Of a stretch of 44,727 bases of DNA, positions 1 to 7,067 are shown one piece after another. A program made the position numbers and the translations under genes. Each line of letters begins with the position of its first letter. The first letter of the stretch is position 1. The stretch covers positions 1-44,727 of the forward strand of contig DBFWPL010000011.1 of assembly GCA_048463395.1 (NCBI GenBank), given 5' to 3'. The notes beneath the pieces are model-generated. The model saw only the letters and a program-made list of their open reading frames with translations, was not told the DNA's origin and did no database searches. The DNA comes from JAGAJR01 sp048463395 (GTDB taxonomy: Bacteria > Pseudomonadota > Alphaproteobacteria > RF32 > CAG-239).

Positions 1-2
1 CT

Positions 3-1073
3 GGTGCCCCTCTGGTAAACACACACACCACACACATACACACACCCATGGAGCTGAAGCCTATATCCTCTTTTAACTCGGATAATGCCGTCAAACTCGC
101 CGCTGTCAGATCTATCGTCCACTCTGATGAAAACTCCTATGGTCTTGGTTTTAACTATTCTGACAACGATACTAATCTTGACACCTTCAAACAATGTCTG
201 GACAACGGATTTGCTCTTACGGAATGCCCTCAAAACTCCTTCCCTGACGAAACAACTCGCTGCCCTCATGATGACACCTATTTTGCCGAATGTTTATGTG
301 ATACTGAATACTATTCCGTAGACCAAACAAACCTGCAATCATCTTGCGGACAATCGGCTCAAACCGAAACTTGTTCCGACAAAAACGGTACACATTACGC
401 ATGTCGATGTAATCCTGTTGTAGATAACCTGTCCCTTTGTTCGGAAAGCAATGAATACATCTCCGAACAGGATTACCGCACAAATATCGTGGAAGCATAC
501 AACTACTGCCGGGATAACCGGAACCCCGGAATTTACTATTATCCAAACTCAATCTGCCAAACATGTTCCTCTCCGTACGTGGCTAATTCTTCTAAAAATG
601 GCTGTACTTGTCCTGCTGAATATAAAGAATGCGATTTAGGTCCTGAAGCCGGTGCACAAAGCTGTACCGAAAACGGAATTCTCAAACATGACCGGTGCAA
701 AGCTTGTCCTAACCTCGGAGTCTATACAGAATGTCCGGAAGGATATCTTTGTCTTTATGAGGAATGCTCCTCTAAATATTACGCCGCCGGCTGCAAAAAC
801 GGATATATCGACGTCGACACCTGTGAGTGGAACAGATGTTTTATCAATATGAATATGGAGATATATATCAAAACTCTTACCGGAAAAACAATCTCTCTCA
901 ACACTACCCCTTTTGACACTATCGAAAATATTAAAGCTAAAATTCAGGATAAGGAAGGCATCCCACCTGACCAACAACGCCTCATCTTTGCCGGAACTCA
1001 ATTGGAAGACAACAGAACCGTTAAATCATACAACATTGTTCACGGACTAACTTTACACCTTGTCTTGAGATAA
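3..1073 (+). CDS. Cysteine-rich protein with C-terminal ubiquitin domain, 5' end probably outside window
   Basis: Numbering here is from the ATG at 48. Residues 1-269 carry about 25 cysteines in short C-x(n)-C and CP-type loops. Residues 270-341 (DNA 855-1070) align without gaps to residues 1-72 of eukaryotic ubiquitin, with about 54 of 72 identical by hand count. The block KIQDKEGIPPDQQRLIFAG is intact and Leu8, Ile44, His68 and Val70 are kept, but Lys48 is Thr and Lys63 is His. Translation stops after LHLVLR, so the LRGG tail is absent. The frame is open to base 3. The ATG at 48 has no Shine-Dalgarno sequence and gives no signal peptide, and the cysteine number is odd, so I infer the true start and an export signal lie upstream. 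The second ubiquitin gene follows after 21 bp. Function unknown; an extracellular ubiquitin mimic is my inference. Confidence 0.85.
   Translation, partial: GAPLVNTHTTHIHTPMELKPISSFNSDNAVKLAAVRSIVHSDENSYGLGFNYSDNDTNLDTFKQCLDNGFALTECPQNSFPDETTRCPHDDTYFAECLCDTEYYSVDQTNLQSSCGQSAQTETCSDKNGTHYACRCNPVVDNLSLCSESNEYISEQDYRTNIVEAYNYCRDNRNPGIYYYPNSICQTCSSPYVANSSKNGCTCPAEYKECDLGPEAGAQSCTENGILKHDRCKACPNLGVYTECPEGYLCLYEECSSKYYAAGCKNGYIDVDTCEWNRCFINMNMEIYIKTLTGKTISLNTTPFDTIENIKAKIQDKEGIPPDQQRLIFAGTQLEDNRTVKSYNIVHGLTLHLVLR
15..66 (+). repeat. CA-rich dispersed repeat, copy 1
   Basis: A CA-rich stretch is followed by a core ending in GAGCTGAAGCCTATAT. A second copy at 16597-16649 matches the last 29 bases (38-66) at 26 positions. 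The three differences are all transitions, and the similarity continues less strictly leftwards. This copy spans the first in-frame ATG of the ubiquitin-fusion gene. What the repeat does is unknown. Confidence 0.55.
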
Positions 1074-1080
1074 TTTTATT

Positions 1081-1086
1081 AAAGGA
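1081..1086 (+). promoter_or_regulatory. Ribosome binding site of second ubiquitin gene
   Basis: AAGGAG lies eight bases before the ATG at 1095, in the 21-bp gap after the first gene. It fixes the second start and supports co-translation from one transcript. Confidence 0.75.
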
Positions 1087-1094
1087 GAAAAATA

Positions 1095-1511
1095 ATGACT
1101 GATACCTTTACCAAATTGCTGAAAAACTCTGTGGCTGTCATCGCCCTGTCCTTTATGTGCTCCGCTGACGCATTCGCTCAAACCTGCATCGCTCAACCTA
1201 CTTGCGAAACTCTCGGATATACATCTCCCGTGCAATATTCACATTGCCTTAAATGTCCGTTTGGAGAATCTTATTTTTGCTTAACATCAGACTTTTCAAT
1301 ATTTGTTAAAACCCTGACAGGAAAAACAATAACCTTGGAAGTAACGCAATTTTATACAATTCAGAGCCTTAAGGTTTTGATTCAAGATAAGGAAGGCATT
1401 CCGCCTGACCAACAGCGTCTTATTTTTAACGGACAACAACTTGAAGACGAATACTCTTTGGAACATTATCAAATCACTAAAGAGGCAACGGTTCATCTTG
1501 TTTTAAGATAA
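1095..1511 (+). CDS. Secreted cysteine-rich mini-protein fused to ubiquitin domain
   Basis: The protein has 138 residues. Residues 1-28 form a classical signal peptide: a Lys-containing N-region, a hydrophobic core, and AFA before QTC as the likely cleavage site. Residues 29-66 hold five cysteines, including CETLGYT and HCLKCPFGESYFC, which resemble the loops of the upstream protein. Residues 67-138 (DNA 1293-1508) align without gaps to ubiquitin 1-72, about 50 of 72 identical by hand count. KTLTGKTITLEV and DKEGIPPDQQRLIF are intact. Lys48 is Gln and Lys29 is Leu, while Lys63 is kept. The protein ends at the Arg72 equivalent with no LRGG. It should be exported and cannot be conjugated through a C-terminal Gly. 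Synonymous sites differ from the upstream copy, so the duplication is not recent. Its role is not known. Confidence 0.92.
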   Translation: MTDTFTKLLKNSVAVIALSFMCSADAFAQTCIAQPTCETLGYTSPVQYSHCLKCPFGESYFCLTSDFSIFVKTLTGKTITLEVTQFYTIQSLKVLIQDKEGIPPDQQRLIFNGQQLEDEYSLEHYQITKEATVHLVLR

Positions 1512-1517
1512 AATATT

Positions 1518-1544
1518 AAAGCCCTCTCGTTTGAGAGGGCTTTT
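1518..1544 (+). terminator. Terminator after ubiquitin operon (bidirectional)
   Basis: The stem AAAGCCCTCTC/GAGAGGGCTTT has a GTTT loop and a T-run. It ends the two-gene ubiquitin operon. It also lies just past the ettA stop codon on the other strand and could serve both. Confidence 0.85.
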
Positions 1545-1546
1545 GC

Positions 1547-3226
1547 TTATCTTTCCAGTTTTTTATAACGAATACGATGCGGATTGCAAGCGTCCTCTCC
1601 CAGACGTTTTTTCTTATCCTTCTCATACTCCTCAAAATTACCTTCAAACCATTCGACATGCCCCTCATCCTCATAAGCCAGAATATGCGTTGCCAAACGA
1701 TCTAGGAACCAACGGTCGTGTGATGTAACCAAAACACAGCCCGGATAATTCATAATGCCTTCTTCCAAAGAACGCAGCGTATCCACATCCAAGTCATTGG
1801 TCGGTTCGTCCAGAAGAATGACATTCGCCCCTTTACGAAGCATTTTTGCCAAATGGACGCGGTTTCTCTCACCGCCGGAAAGCTGTCCGACTTTTTTCTG
1901 CTGGTCGCTTCCTTTGAAGTTAAACTGTCCGACATAGGCTCGAGACGGCATTTCCTTTTTACCCAATTCAATAATATCTAAACCGTCGGAGATTTCTTCC
2001 CAAACGTTTTTGTTTGGATCAAGTTCATCACGTCCTTGGTCGACATAACCCAAGTCAACCGTCTCACCCAGTCTGATTTCTCCTGAATCCGGTTTTTCCT
2101 GTCCGGTAATCATTCTGAACAAAGTGGTTTTTCCGGCTCCGTTCGGACCGATAATACCCACAATAGCTCCCTTCGGAATCTTGAAAGACAGATTTTCAAT
2201 CAAAACTTTATCCCCATAAGCCTTGCTGATATTATTAGCTTCAATAACCAAATCGCCCAAACGTTCCGTCATCGGAATATTGATATGAGCCTGAGAAATC
2301 TTCTCTTTTGTTGCCTGAGAAAGAAGTTCGTCATAGGCATTAATACGAGCCTTGGACTTTGCCTGACGAGCTTTCGGATTTTTTTGAATCCATTCCAACT
2401 CATTGGCAAGAGTTTTCTGACGGGCGGTTTCCTCACGGGCTTCCTGCTCCAGACGTTTCTGTTTTTGTTCCAACCATGCGGAATAATTCCCCTCATAAGG
2501 AATACCTTGTCCGCGGTCTAACTCCAGAATCCAACCGGTAACGTTATCCAAAAAGTAACGGTCGTGGGTAACCATAACCACCGTACCGTTATACTCCCGC
2601 AAATGTTGTTCAAGCCAAGCCACGGATTCGGCATCCAAATGGTTGGTTGGTTCATCCAAAAGCAGCATATCCGGCTTGGAAAGAAGCAGACGACACAGTG
2701 CCACACGGCGTTTTTCCCCGCCGGAAAGCTTGGTAACATCAGCGTCAGCAGGCGGACAACGCAAAGCATCCATAGCGATTTGAATGGTTCTTTCCAAATC
2801 CCAACCGTTGCAAGCGTCAATTTTTTCTTGAAGTTCGGCCTGTTCGTTAATCAGGGCATCCATTTCCTCATCACTCATCGGTTCGGCAAATTTCATTGAA
2901 ACTTCTTCAAACCGTTTCAACAAATCACGGGTTTCACCCAAGCCGTCCATCACGTTTTCCATAACGTTTTTGTTCGGATCAAGTTTCGGTTCCTGCTCCA
3001 GATATCCAACTTTAACACCGTCAGCAGCCCAAGCCTCTCCGTTAAATTCCTTGTCCACACCGGCCATAATTTTCAATAAGGTAGACTTACCGGCACCGTT
3101 AACGCCGAGAACACCGATTTTCGCCCCCGGAAAAAACGACAACGTAATTCCTTTGAACAGTTCTTTTCCGCCCGGAAAAACTTTGGTTAAATTTTGCATT
3201 ACATAGATATACTGGTACGAAGCCAT
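1547..3226 (-). CDS. ettA: Energy-dependent translational throttle protein EttA (ABC-F ATPase)
   Basis: This 559-residue protein is close to the usual EttA length of about 555. It has two ABC ATPase domains in one chain and no membrane segment. The first has Walker A GVNGAGKST near residues 41-49, signature LSGGEKRR and Walker B LLLDEPTNHLD. The second has GPNGAGKTT, LSGGERNR and ILLDEPTNDLD. The charged, helical linker between them matches the P-site tRNA interaction motif of ABC-F proteins. EttA binds the ribosomal E site and couples translation of the first peptide bonds to the ATP/ADP ratio. The gene converges on the ubiquitin operon and diverges from the gene at 3349. Confidence 0.95.
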   Translation of the reverse strand: MASYQYIYVMQNLTKVFPGGKELFKGITLSFFPGAKIGVLGVNGAGKSTLLKIMAGVDKEFNGEAWAADGVKVGYLEQEPKLDPNKNVMENVMDGLGETRDLLKRFEEVSMKFAEPMSDEEMDALINEQAELQEKIDACNGWDLERTIQIAMDALRCPPADADVTKLSGGEKRRVALCRLLLSKPDMLLLDEPTNHLDAESVAWLEQHLREYNGTVVMVTHDRYFLDNVTGWILELDRGQGIPYEGNYSAWLEQKQKRLEQEAREETARQKTLANELEWIQKNPKARQAKSKARINAYDELLSQATKEKISQAHINIPMTERLGDLVIEANNISKAYGDKVLIENLSFKIPKGAIVGIIGPNGAGKTTLFRMITGQEKPDSGEIRLGETVDLGYVDQGRDELDPNKNVWEEISDGLDIIELGKKEMPSRAYVGQFNFKGSDQQKKVGQLSGGERNRVHLAKMLRKGANVILLDEPTNDLDVDTLRSLEEGIMNYPGCVLVTSHDRWFLDRLATHILAYEDEGHVEWFEGNFEEYEKDKKKRLGEDACNPHRIRYKKLER

Positions 3227-3264
3227 TTTATTTATTTCTCCTTTGTTTTAAGCATTTGGCTGAG

Positions 3265-3292
3265 AGTATAACGAAAAAAGCACAAGTTGCAA
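3265..3292 (-). promoter_or_regulatory. Candidate promoter of ettA
   Basis: On the minus strand TTGCAA (3292-3287) is followed by a 16-base spacer and TATACT (3270-3265). The transcript would start about 30 bases before the ettA ATG. Confidence 0.5.
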
Positions 3293-3315
3293 TCTTTTTA
3301 ATTTTATGGTATTTT
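3287..3315 (+). promoter_or_regulatory. Candidate promoter of the gene at 3349, sharing the ettA -35
   Basis: TTGCAA at 3287-3292 is self-complementary. Read on the plus strand it has a 17-base spacer to TATTTT at 3310-3315. The same hexamer serves the ettA promoter on the other strand. Confidence 0.45.
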
Positions 3316-3348
3316 TAGACAAGAATTTCAGCTCTGGCGGAACAAAAC

Positions 3349-4086
3349 ATGGATAAAAGACACAGTCTCGAAATACAAAAAGAAATTTACCAATCAGTCC
3401 CTTCGGAATATCGGAACGCTCTCGACCGCCTTTATCAGTGCCTTGATTACGAAAATTATTCTCCGGTCAGAAGAATGGAGGAAAAGCTTGGAATCTCCGG
3501 TATCTATACCCAATATAAATTTCCCCAAAATATGAATGCTCTTGAATACGAAAGCCTGATGAAACCCTTGCGGATTTTTGAGATGTTGGAACGCGGACAC
3601 CGCGGCAGTACGGCAGAAGAACATACCGCCGCCGAATATCTTCTGACCAAAAAAGATAAGTTTCTGCCCGAGATACGCCAAATGTATGATGAATTGACAG
3701 ACTTAAACCCTGAATTGAAAGCCGCACAAATCGCACCAGATAAGATTCGCAGTTATGTTGCGGTTATTTCCGGAACCTGCTCCGGTTTTCCGGCAGAAGA
3801 CATTATCGAATTTAGCCGCAGCACCTCGGAAGAAGACAATACCGCCCTTAATAACCGTAAAAGGGAAATGTCCGCCGAACTGGAACGTTTAACCGGAAAA
3901 ACACATCAAAAAGGCGAAACACCGCTGATTGAAAACTGGTGCCCGAGTGAAAACACCTATAAAAAAATATTACAAACCTGCACAACCGCAAAATCCGCCT
4001 CAAAACGCCAAACCAATCATCAAACGGCGTTTAGCTATGACGCTTACCAAAATTTTCTCGAAAGCCGCGGATATTTTAACGACTAA
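3349..4086 (+). CDS. Hypothetical soluble helical protein
   Basis: The protein has 245 residues and no family that I recognise. It has no signal peptide or membrane segment, is rich in Glu, Lys and Arg, and is predicted by eye to be mostly helical. Its four cysteines (in YQCLDY, GTCSGF, NWCPSE and LQTCTTA) do not form a clear metal site. The ATG at 3349 has only a weak purine-rich upstream sequence. The 3' end overlaps the convergent gene at 4083 by four bases. Codon use and base composition look like the neighbours. It could be a lineage-specific protein; no function can be given. Confidence 0.7.
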   Translation: MDKRHSLEIQKEIYQSVPSEYRNALDRLYQCLDYENYSPVRRMEEKLGISGIYTQYKFPQNMNALEYESLMKPLRIFEMLERGHRGSTAEEHTAAEYLLTKKDKFLPEIRQMYDELTDLNPELKAAQIAPDKIRSYVAVISGTCSGFPAEDIIEFSRSTSEEDNTALNNRKREMSAELERLTGKTHQKGETPLIENWCPSENTYKKILQTCTTAKSASKRQTNHQTAFSYDAYQNFLESRGYFND

Positions 4087-4712
4087 TGATAAGAACGGCG
4101 GATATGCCCGACACTTGATTCAGGAAGAGCCTCTATCGGCTTTACCCGATTATCTTCAGGAGGTGTATACGCCGGAATAAAACTTCCCGCTTGCGAAGCT
4201 CCGAGAATTTCACTGGAATCCTCAATTCGCAAATCTTTCGGCGTTTCGGCCTTATTACCGCTGTAAATCGCCTGAGCTTTAGTGCTCTCGTTATTTTTCT
4301 TATCATAAATCAAACTGGCGTCATAAGGCTTGCGAGGCGTAACAATATTTCCGTCCGGCATTTTAATTGTTCCGTCGGCATACAAAGTCGCCTTAAAAAT
4401 ATCCTGAGCGTTAAAACGACGGTTAATCAGCTCACATTCATAAAAACCGTCCATCTGTTTGGAAAAATAAGCATTGGCCTTTTCTTCATTATAAGCATAC
4501 ATCCCTTTGGCCTGCATATCGTCTGTCGGAGCTTTGGAAATGAGAATGGCACGAGCCAGCATTTCAAAGGTATTATACTTGGCGGCACCACAGGCCAGTC
4601 CCTGTCCTGCCACGGCACCCAAAGCCCGCACTTCATCAATATAAGGCATTTGAGCATAAGAATTAGCGATAAAAAAAGTACAAAATGCCAAAATTAATGC
4701 TAATTTTCTCAA
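4083..4712 (-). CDS. Small exported protein of unknown function (TTG start)
   Basis: With a TTG start at 4712 the protein has 209 residues and begins with a clean signal peptide (MRKLALILAFCTFFIANSYA, cleavage before QMPY). An in-frame ATG at 4757 would add 15 residues that spoil the signal, and GGGAGAGGA sits just before the TTG, so I prefer TTG. The mature part has two cysteines (GLACGAAK and FYECELI), which could form a disulfide, and a polar, Pro-rich C-terminus. I recognise no family. The gene diverges from the L36 gene and its product is probably periplasmic. Confidence 0.75.
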   Translation of the reverse strand: MRKLALILAFCTFFIANSYAQMPYIDEVRALGAVAGQGLACGAAKYNTFEMLARAILISKAPTDDMQAKGMYAYNEEKANAYFSKQMDGFYECELINRRFNAQDIFKATLYADGTIKMPDGNIVTPRKPYDASLIYDKKNNESTKAQAIYSGNKAETPKDLRIEDSSEILGASQAGSFIPAYTPPEDNRVKPIEALPESSVGHIRRSYH

Positions 4713-4740
4713 AATTTCCTCTCCCTTATCAATTTTATGA

Positions 4741-4769
4741 TTGACATTTAGTATCATTTAGCATATTTT
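4741..4769 (+). promoter_or_regulatory. Promoter of rpmJ
   Basis: TTGACA (4741-4746), a 17-base spacer and TATTTT (4764-4769) precede the L36 gene by a short leader. The -35 is a perfect consensus match. Confidence 0.7.
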
Positions 4770-4801
4770 GCGGACAAGTCAAAGATAAAAGGATAAGAAA
4801 A

Positions 4802-4927
4802 ATGAAAGTTTACAGCTCTTTAAAATCAAAAAAAGTACGCGATAAGGACTGCAAAATCGTTCGTCGCAAAGGCCGCGTATATGTAATCAACAAAAAGAAC
4901 CCTAAATTGAAAGCTCGTCAGGGTTAA
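4802..4927 (+). CDS. rpmJ: 50S ribosomal protein L36
   Basis: This 41-residue protein begins MKVYSSLKSKKVRDKDCK and ends NPKLKARQG, the alphaproteobacterial form of L36. It is very basic and binds 23S rRNA in the large subunit. Only one cysteine (Cys17) remains, so this is the C-minus form without the zinc ribbon of C-plus paralogues. AAGGATAAG precedes the ATG. As usual in Alphaproteobacteria the gene stands apart from the spc operon. It has its own promoter and terminator, so it is monocistronic. Confidence 0.93.
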   Translation: MKVYSSLKSKKVRDKDCKIVRRKGRVYVINKKNPKLKARQG

Positions 4928-4956
4928 TCGTTTGATTAATAAATTTGATAAGTTCT

Positions 4957-4986
4957 AAAAACCCGCTGTCTTCAAGCGGGTTTTTT
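4957..4986 (+). terminator. Terminator of rpmJ
   Basis: The stem AAAAACCCGC/GCGGGTTTTT with a nine-base loop runs into a T-run, 30 bases after the L36 stop. Confidence 0.85.
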
Positions 4987-5067
4987 GTACCTGATTTTAG
5001 AAAATTAAGGCCGATATATGCGGCTGATACGCAGTAGATTTCGAACGACGTGTACAAATATGCTCAG

Positions 5068-5195
5068 AATTTAGCTTGGATAATGAGGCATATAATAAGA
5101 TTGAAGAGTGAAAGTACCGCAGCGTACAAACTAGTACGTGAGGAAACTTTCAACTCGCACAATCTGTATTAGATGACCATTAGACAAGCTAAATT
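5068..5195. repeat. 128-bp imperfect palindrome overlapping the pyk 3' end
   Basis: The outer arms AATTTAGCTTG (5068-5078) and CAAGCTAAATT (5185-5195) are perfect inverted repeats. Inner arms continue with gaps (AAGATTGAAGAGTGAAAGT against ACTTTCAACTCGCACAATCT) to a centre GTAC-AAACTA-GTAC at 5124-5137. The right arm contains the TAG stop and last codons of pyk. It recalls short palindromic elements such as those of Rickettsia, but a shared family is only an idea. As RNA it would make a long hairpin at the end of the pyk message. Confidence 0.75.
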
Positions 5196-6622
5196 TCGGG
5201 GATGTAAACCGTATGCAACATATTCGTCCTCCCCTTTTTACCGAGAGGAAATCCGGCGGTGATGATAATATGTTCGCCCGGTTTGGCAAAACCGTTTTCC
5301 ACGGCGATTTTAACGGCTATGTCTTCCACTTTGTCAAAGCTCTTGAAACTGTCTTTATTAACAAAGCTCTTGGCTCCCCAGACAATTCCCATCTTGCGGG
5401 CAACATCAATACTCGGTGTAATCGCCAAAATCGGCAGATTCGGACGCTCCCGAGCCGTCAAGAAAGTGGTTAGTCCGGAAGAGGTATAAGTAACAATCGC
5501 CGCAACCTTATCCAAACTGCAAGCCACATCGCTTGCCGCATAAGTAATGGCATCCGCTTCTCCGGAACAGCAATGCTGCTGCTTGCGGGAACTCTGCATC
5601 AGATTATAAAACAACGGATCCGCTTCCACTTGCATAATGATATTATTCATCATCTGAACCGCTTCAACCGGATACTTCCCGGCAGCAGTTTCTGCGGAAA
5701 GCATTACCGTGTCGGCACCGTCATAAACCGCAGTTGCCACATCGGACACTTCGGCACGGGTCGGGGTCGGAGCATTAATCATCGATTCCAGCATTTGGGT
5801 CGCAATAATAACCGGACGGGCAAATTTACGACAAGCAGACACGATTCTTTTTTGTAAAACGGGAACTGTTTGAATCGGACATTCAACACCCAAATCACCC
5901 CGGGCAACCATAATGGCATCCGAAAGCTGAATAATCTCTTCCAGCTGATCAATGGCACTCGGTTTTTCCAGCTTGGAAACAATCCAAGCCTTATCCCCGA
6001 TTAATTCTCTGGCTTGACGAACGTCATCCGCCGTTTGAACAAAAGACAAACTTATCCAGTCAACACCAAGCTTCAAAGCGAACTTCAAATCATCTCTGTC
6101 TTTTTCCGTAATAGCTGAAATCGGCAATTTAATATTCGGCAGATTAACCCCTTTATGACTGGAGAGATAACCGCCCACCACAACTGTCGTATCGGCATGA
6201 GTCGCATCGCAGTCGTCAACATGCAAAACAATATTGCCGTCATTTAACAGCAAATCATCCCCCGGCTTCAACGCCTGAAAAATCTCCTTATGAGGAAGAG
6301 TAACACGTTTTTCATCGCCCAAGGCTTTATCCATATCCAAAACAAAATGTGCCCCTTCTTTAAGCAGAACTTTTCCGTCTTTGAACTCACCGACACGCAG
6401 TTTCGGACCTTGCAAATCGGCAACAATCGTAATATGGACATTCTTTTCTTTAGCCAGCTTTCGAACAGTTTCATAACGTTCTTTATGTTCGGCATGAGTT
6501 CCGTGACTGAAGTTAAAACGAAAAGCATCGGCACCGGCATCAATCAACTTGGAAAGCTGTTCACGGGAAGAAGAAGACGGCCCGATTGTCGCCAATATTT
6601 TTGTTCTTGTTCTTTGTGGCAT
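5189..6622 (-). CDS. pyk: Pyruvate kinase
   Basis: The protein has 477 residues from the ATG at 6622, chosen because GAGGA lies eight bases upstream and the sequence then starts MPQRTRTKILATIGPSS as in the family. A further upstream start at 6664 would add 14 residues. It catalyses phosphoenolpyruvate + ADP to pyruvate + ATP, the last step of glycolysis. Visible motifs are the N-terminal RTKILATIGPSS, RFNFSHG, the active-site signature IVSKLEKPSAIDQ with the catalytic Lys, MVARGDLGVE, and ATQMLESMI followed by PTRAEVSDVA. The C-terminal allosteric domain is complete. The stop codon lies inside the palindrome at 5068-5195. Confidence 0.96.
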   Translation of the reverse strand: MPQRTRTKILATIGPSSSSREQLSKLIDAGADAFRFNFSHGTHAEHKERYETVRKLAKEKNVHITIVADLQGPKLRVGEFKDGKVLLKEGAHFVLDMDKALGDEKRVTLPHKEIFQALKPGDDLLLNDGNIVLHVDDCDATHADTTVVVGGYLSSHKGVNLPNIKLPISAITEKDRDDLKFALKLGVDWISLSFVQTADDVRQARELIGDKAWIVSKLEKPSAIDQLEEIIQLSDAIMVARGDLGVECPIQTVPVLQKRIVSACRKFARPVIIATQMLESMINAPTPTRAEVSDVATAVYDGADTVMLSAETAAGKYPVEAVQMMNNIIMQVEADPLFYNLMQSSRKQQHCCSGEADAITYAASDVACSLDKVAAIVTYTSSGLTTFLTARERPNLPILAITPSIDVARKMGIVWGAKSFVNKDSFKSFDKVEDIAVKIAVENGFAKPGEHIIITAGFPLGKKGRTNMLHTVYIPEI

Positions 6623-6784
6623 TTTATCATTCCTCAAAATAAAGTTTTTAATTGTTTGTAACATAGCAAATATATCTTAATAAGAAATAAAAAATTTAAA
6701 CTTGTAAAAAAATATATGCTTTGTTAAAGTCTCTTCCAAGAGTTAAAAAATTTCGATTTTTATAAAATATTTAGGAGAAAATAA

Positions 6785-7036
6785 ATGGCAGAAGAGACAC
6801 AGGTTGGCGGTATCGCCGTAGACAGATTACGTTCCCTGATTGAACGCATTGAACGCCTGGAAGAAGAAAAAGCGGCAATTGCATCCGACATCCGCGACAT
6901 TTTTGCCGAAGCCAAATCCGCAGGTTTCGACGTTAAAATCATGCGTCAGATTCTCAAGTTGAGAAAAATGAACGCCGCTGACCGCGATGAACAGGAATTT
7001 CTTCTTGAAACATATCGCAAAGCCTTGAACATTTAG
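6785..7036 (+). CDS. gapR: GapR-type nucleoid-associated protein (DUF2312)
   Basis: The protein has 83 residues in one coiled-coil-forming chain: RLRSLIERIERLEEEKAAIASDIRDIFAEAK, then GFDVKIMRQILKLRKM, then an acidic helix. This is the conserved DUF2312 family of Alphaproteobacteria. The Caulobacter member, GapR, clamps overtwisted DNA ahead of polymerases and stimulates topoisomerases. TAGGAGA precedes the ATG. It stands alone, divergent from pyk, with a terminator directly behind it. Confidence 0.9.
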   Translation: MAEETQVGGIAVDRLRSLIERIERLEEEKAAIASDIRDIFAEAKSAGFDVKIMRQILKLRKMNAADRDEQEFLLETYRKALNI

Positions 7037-7038
7037 TC

Positions 7039-7065
7039 AAAAGCCTCCCGCAAGGGAGGCTTTTT
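7039..7065 (+). terminator. Terminator of gapR (bidirectional)
   Basis: AAAAGCCTCCC/GGGAGGCTTTTT hairpin with a four-base loop, two bases after the gapR stop. It lies just past the end of the convergent chrA pair. Confidence 0.85.
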
Positions 7066-7067
7066 CA

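Noticed and set aside
48..1073. Taking the ATG at 48 as the true start of the first ubiquitin-fusion gene.
   Set aside because: There is no ribosome site and no signal peptide, the frame is open to the window edge and the cysteine count is odd. A start outside the window is more likely, though not proven.
855..1508. NEDD8, SUMO or a bacterial ubiquitin-like (ThiS/MoaD) fold for the C-terminal domains.
   Set aside because: The sequence follows ubiquitin itself through KTLTGKTI and DKEGIPPDQQRLIF. ThiS/MoaD proteins do not show this and must keep the GG end.
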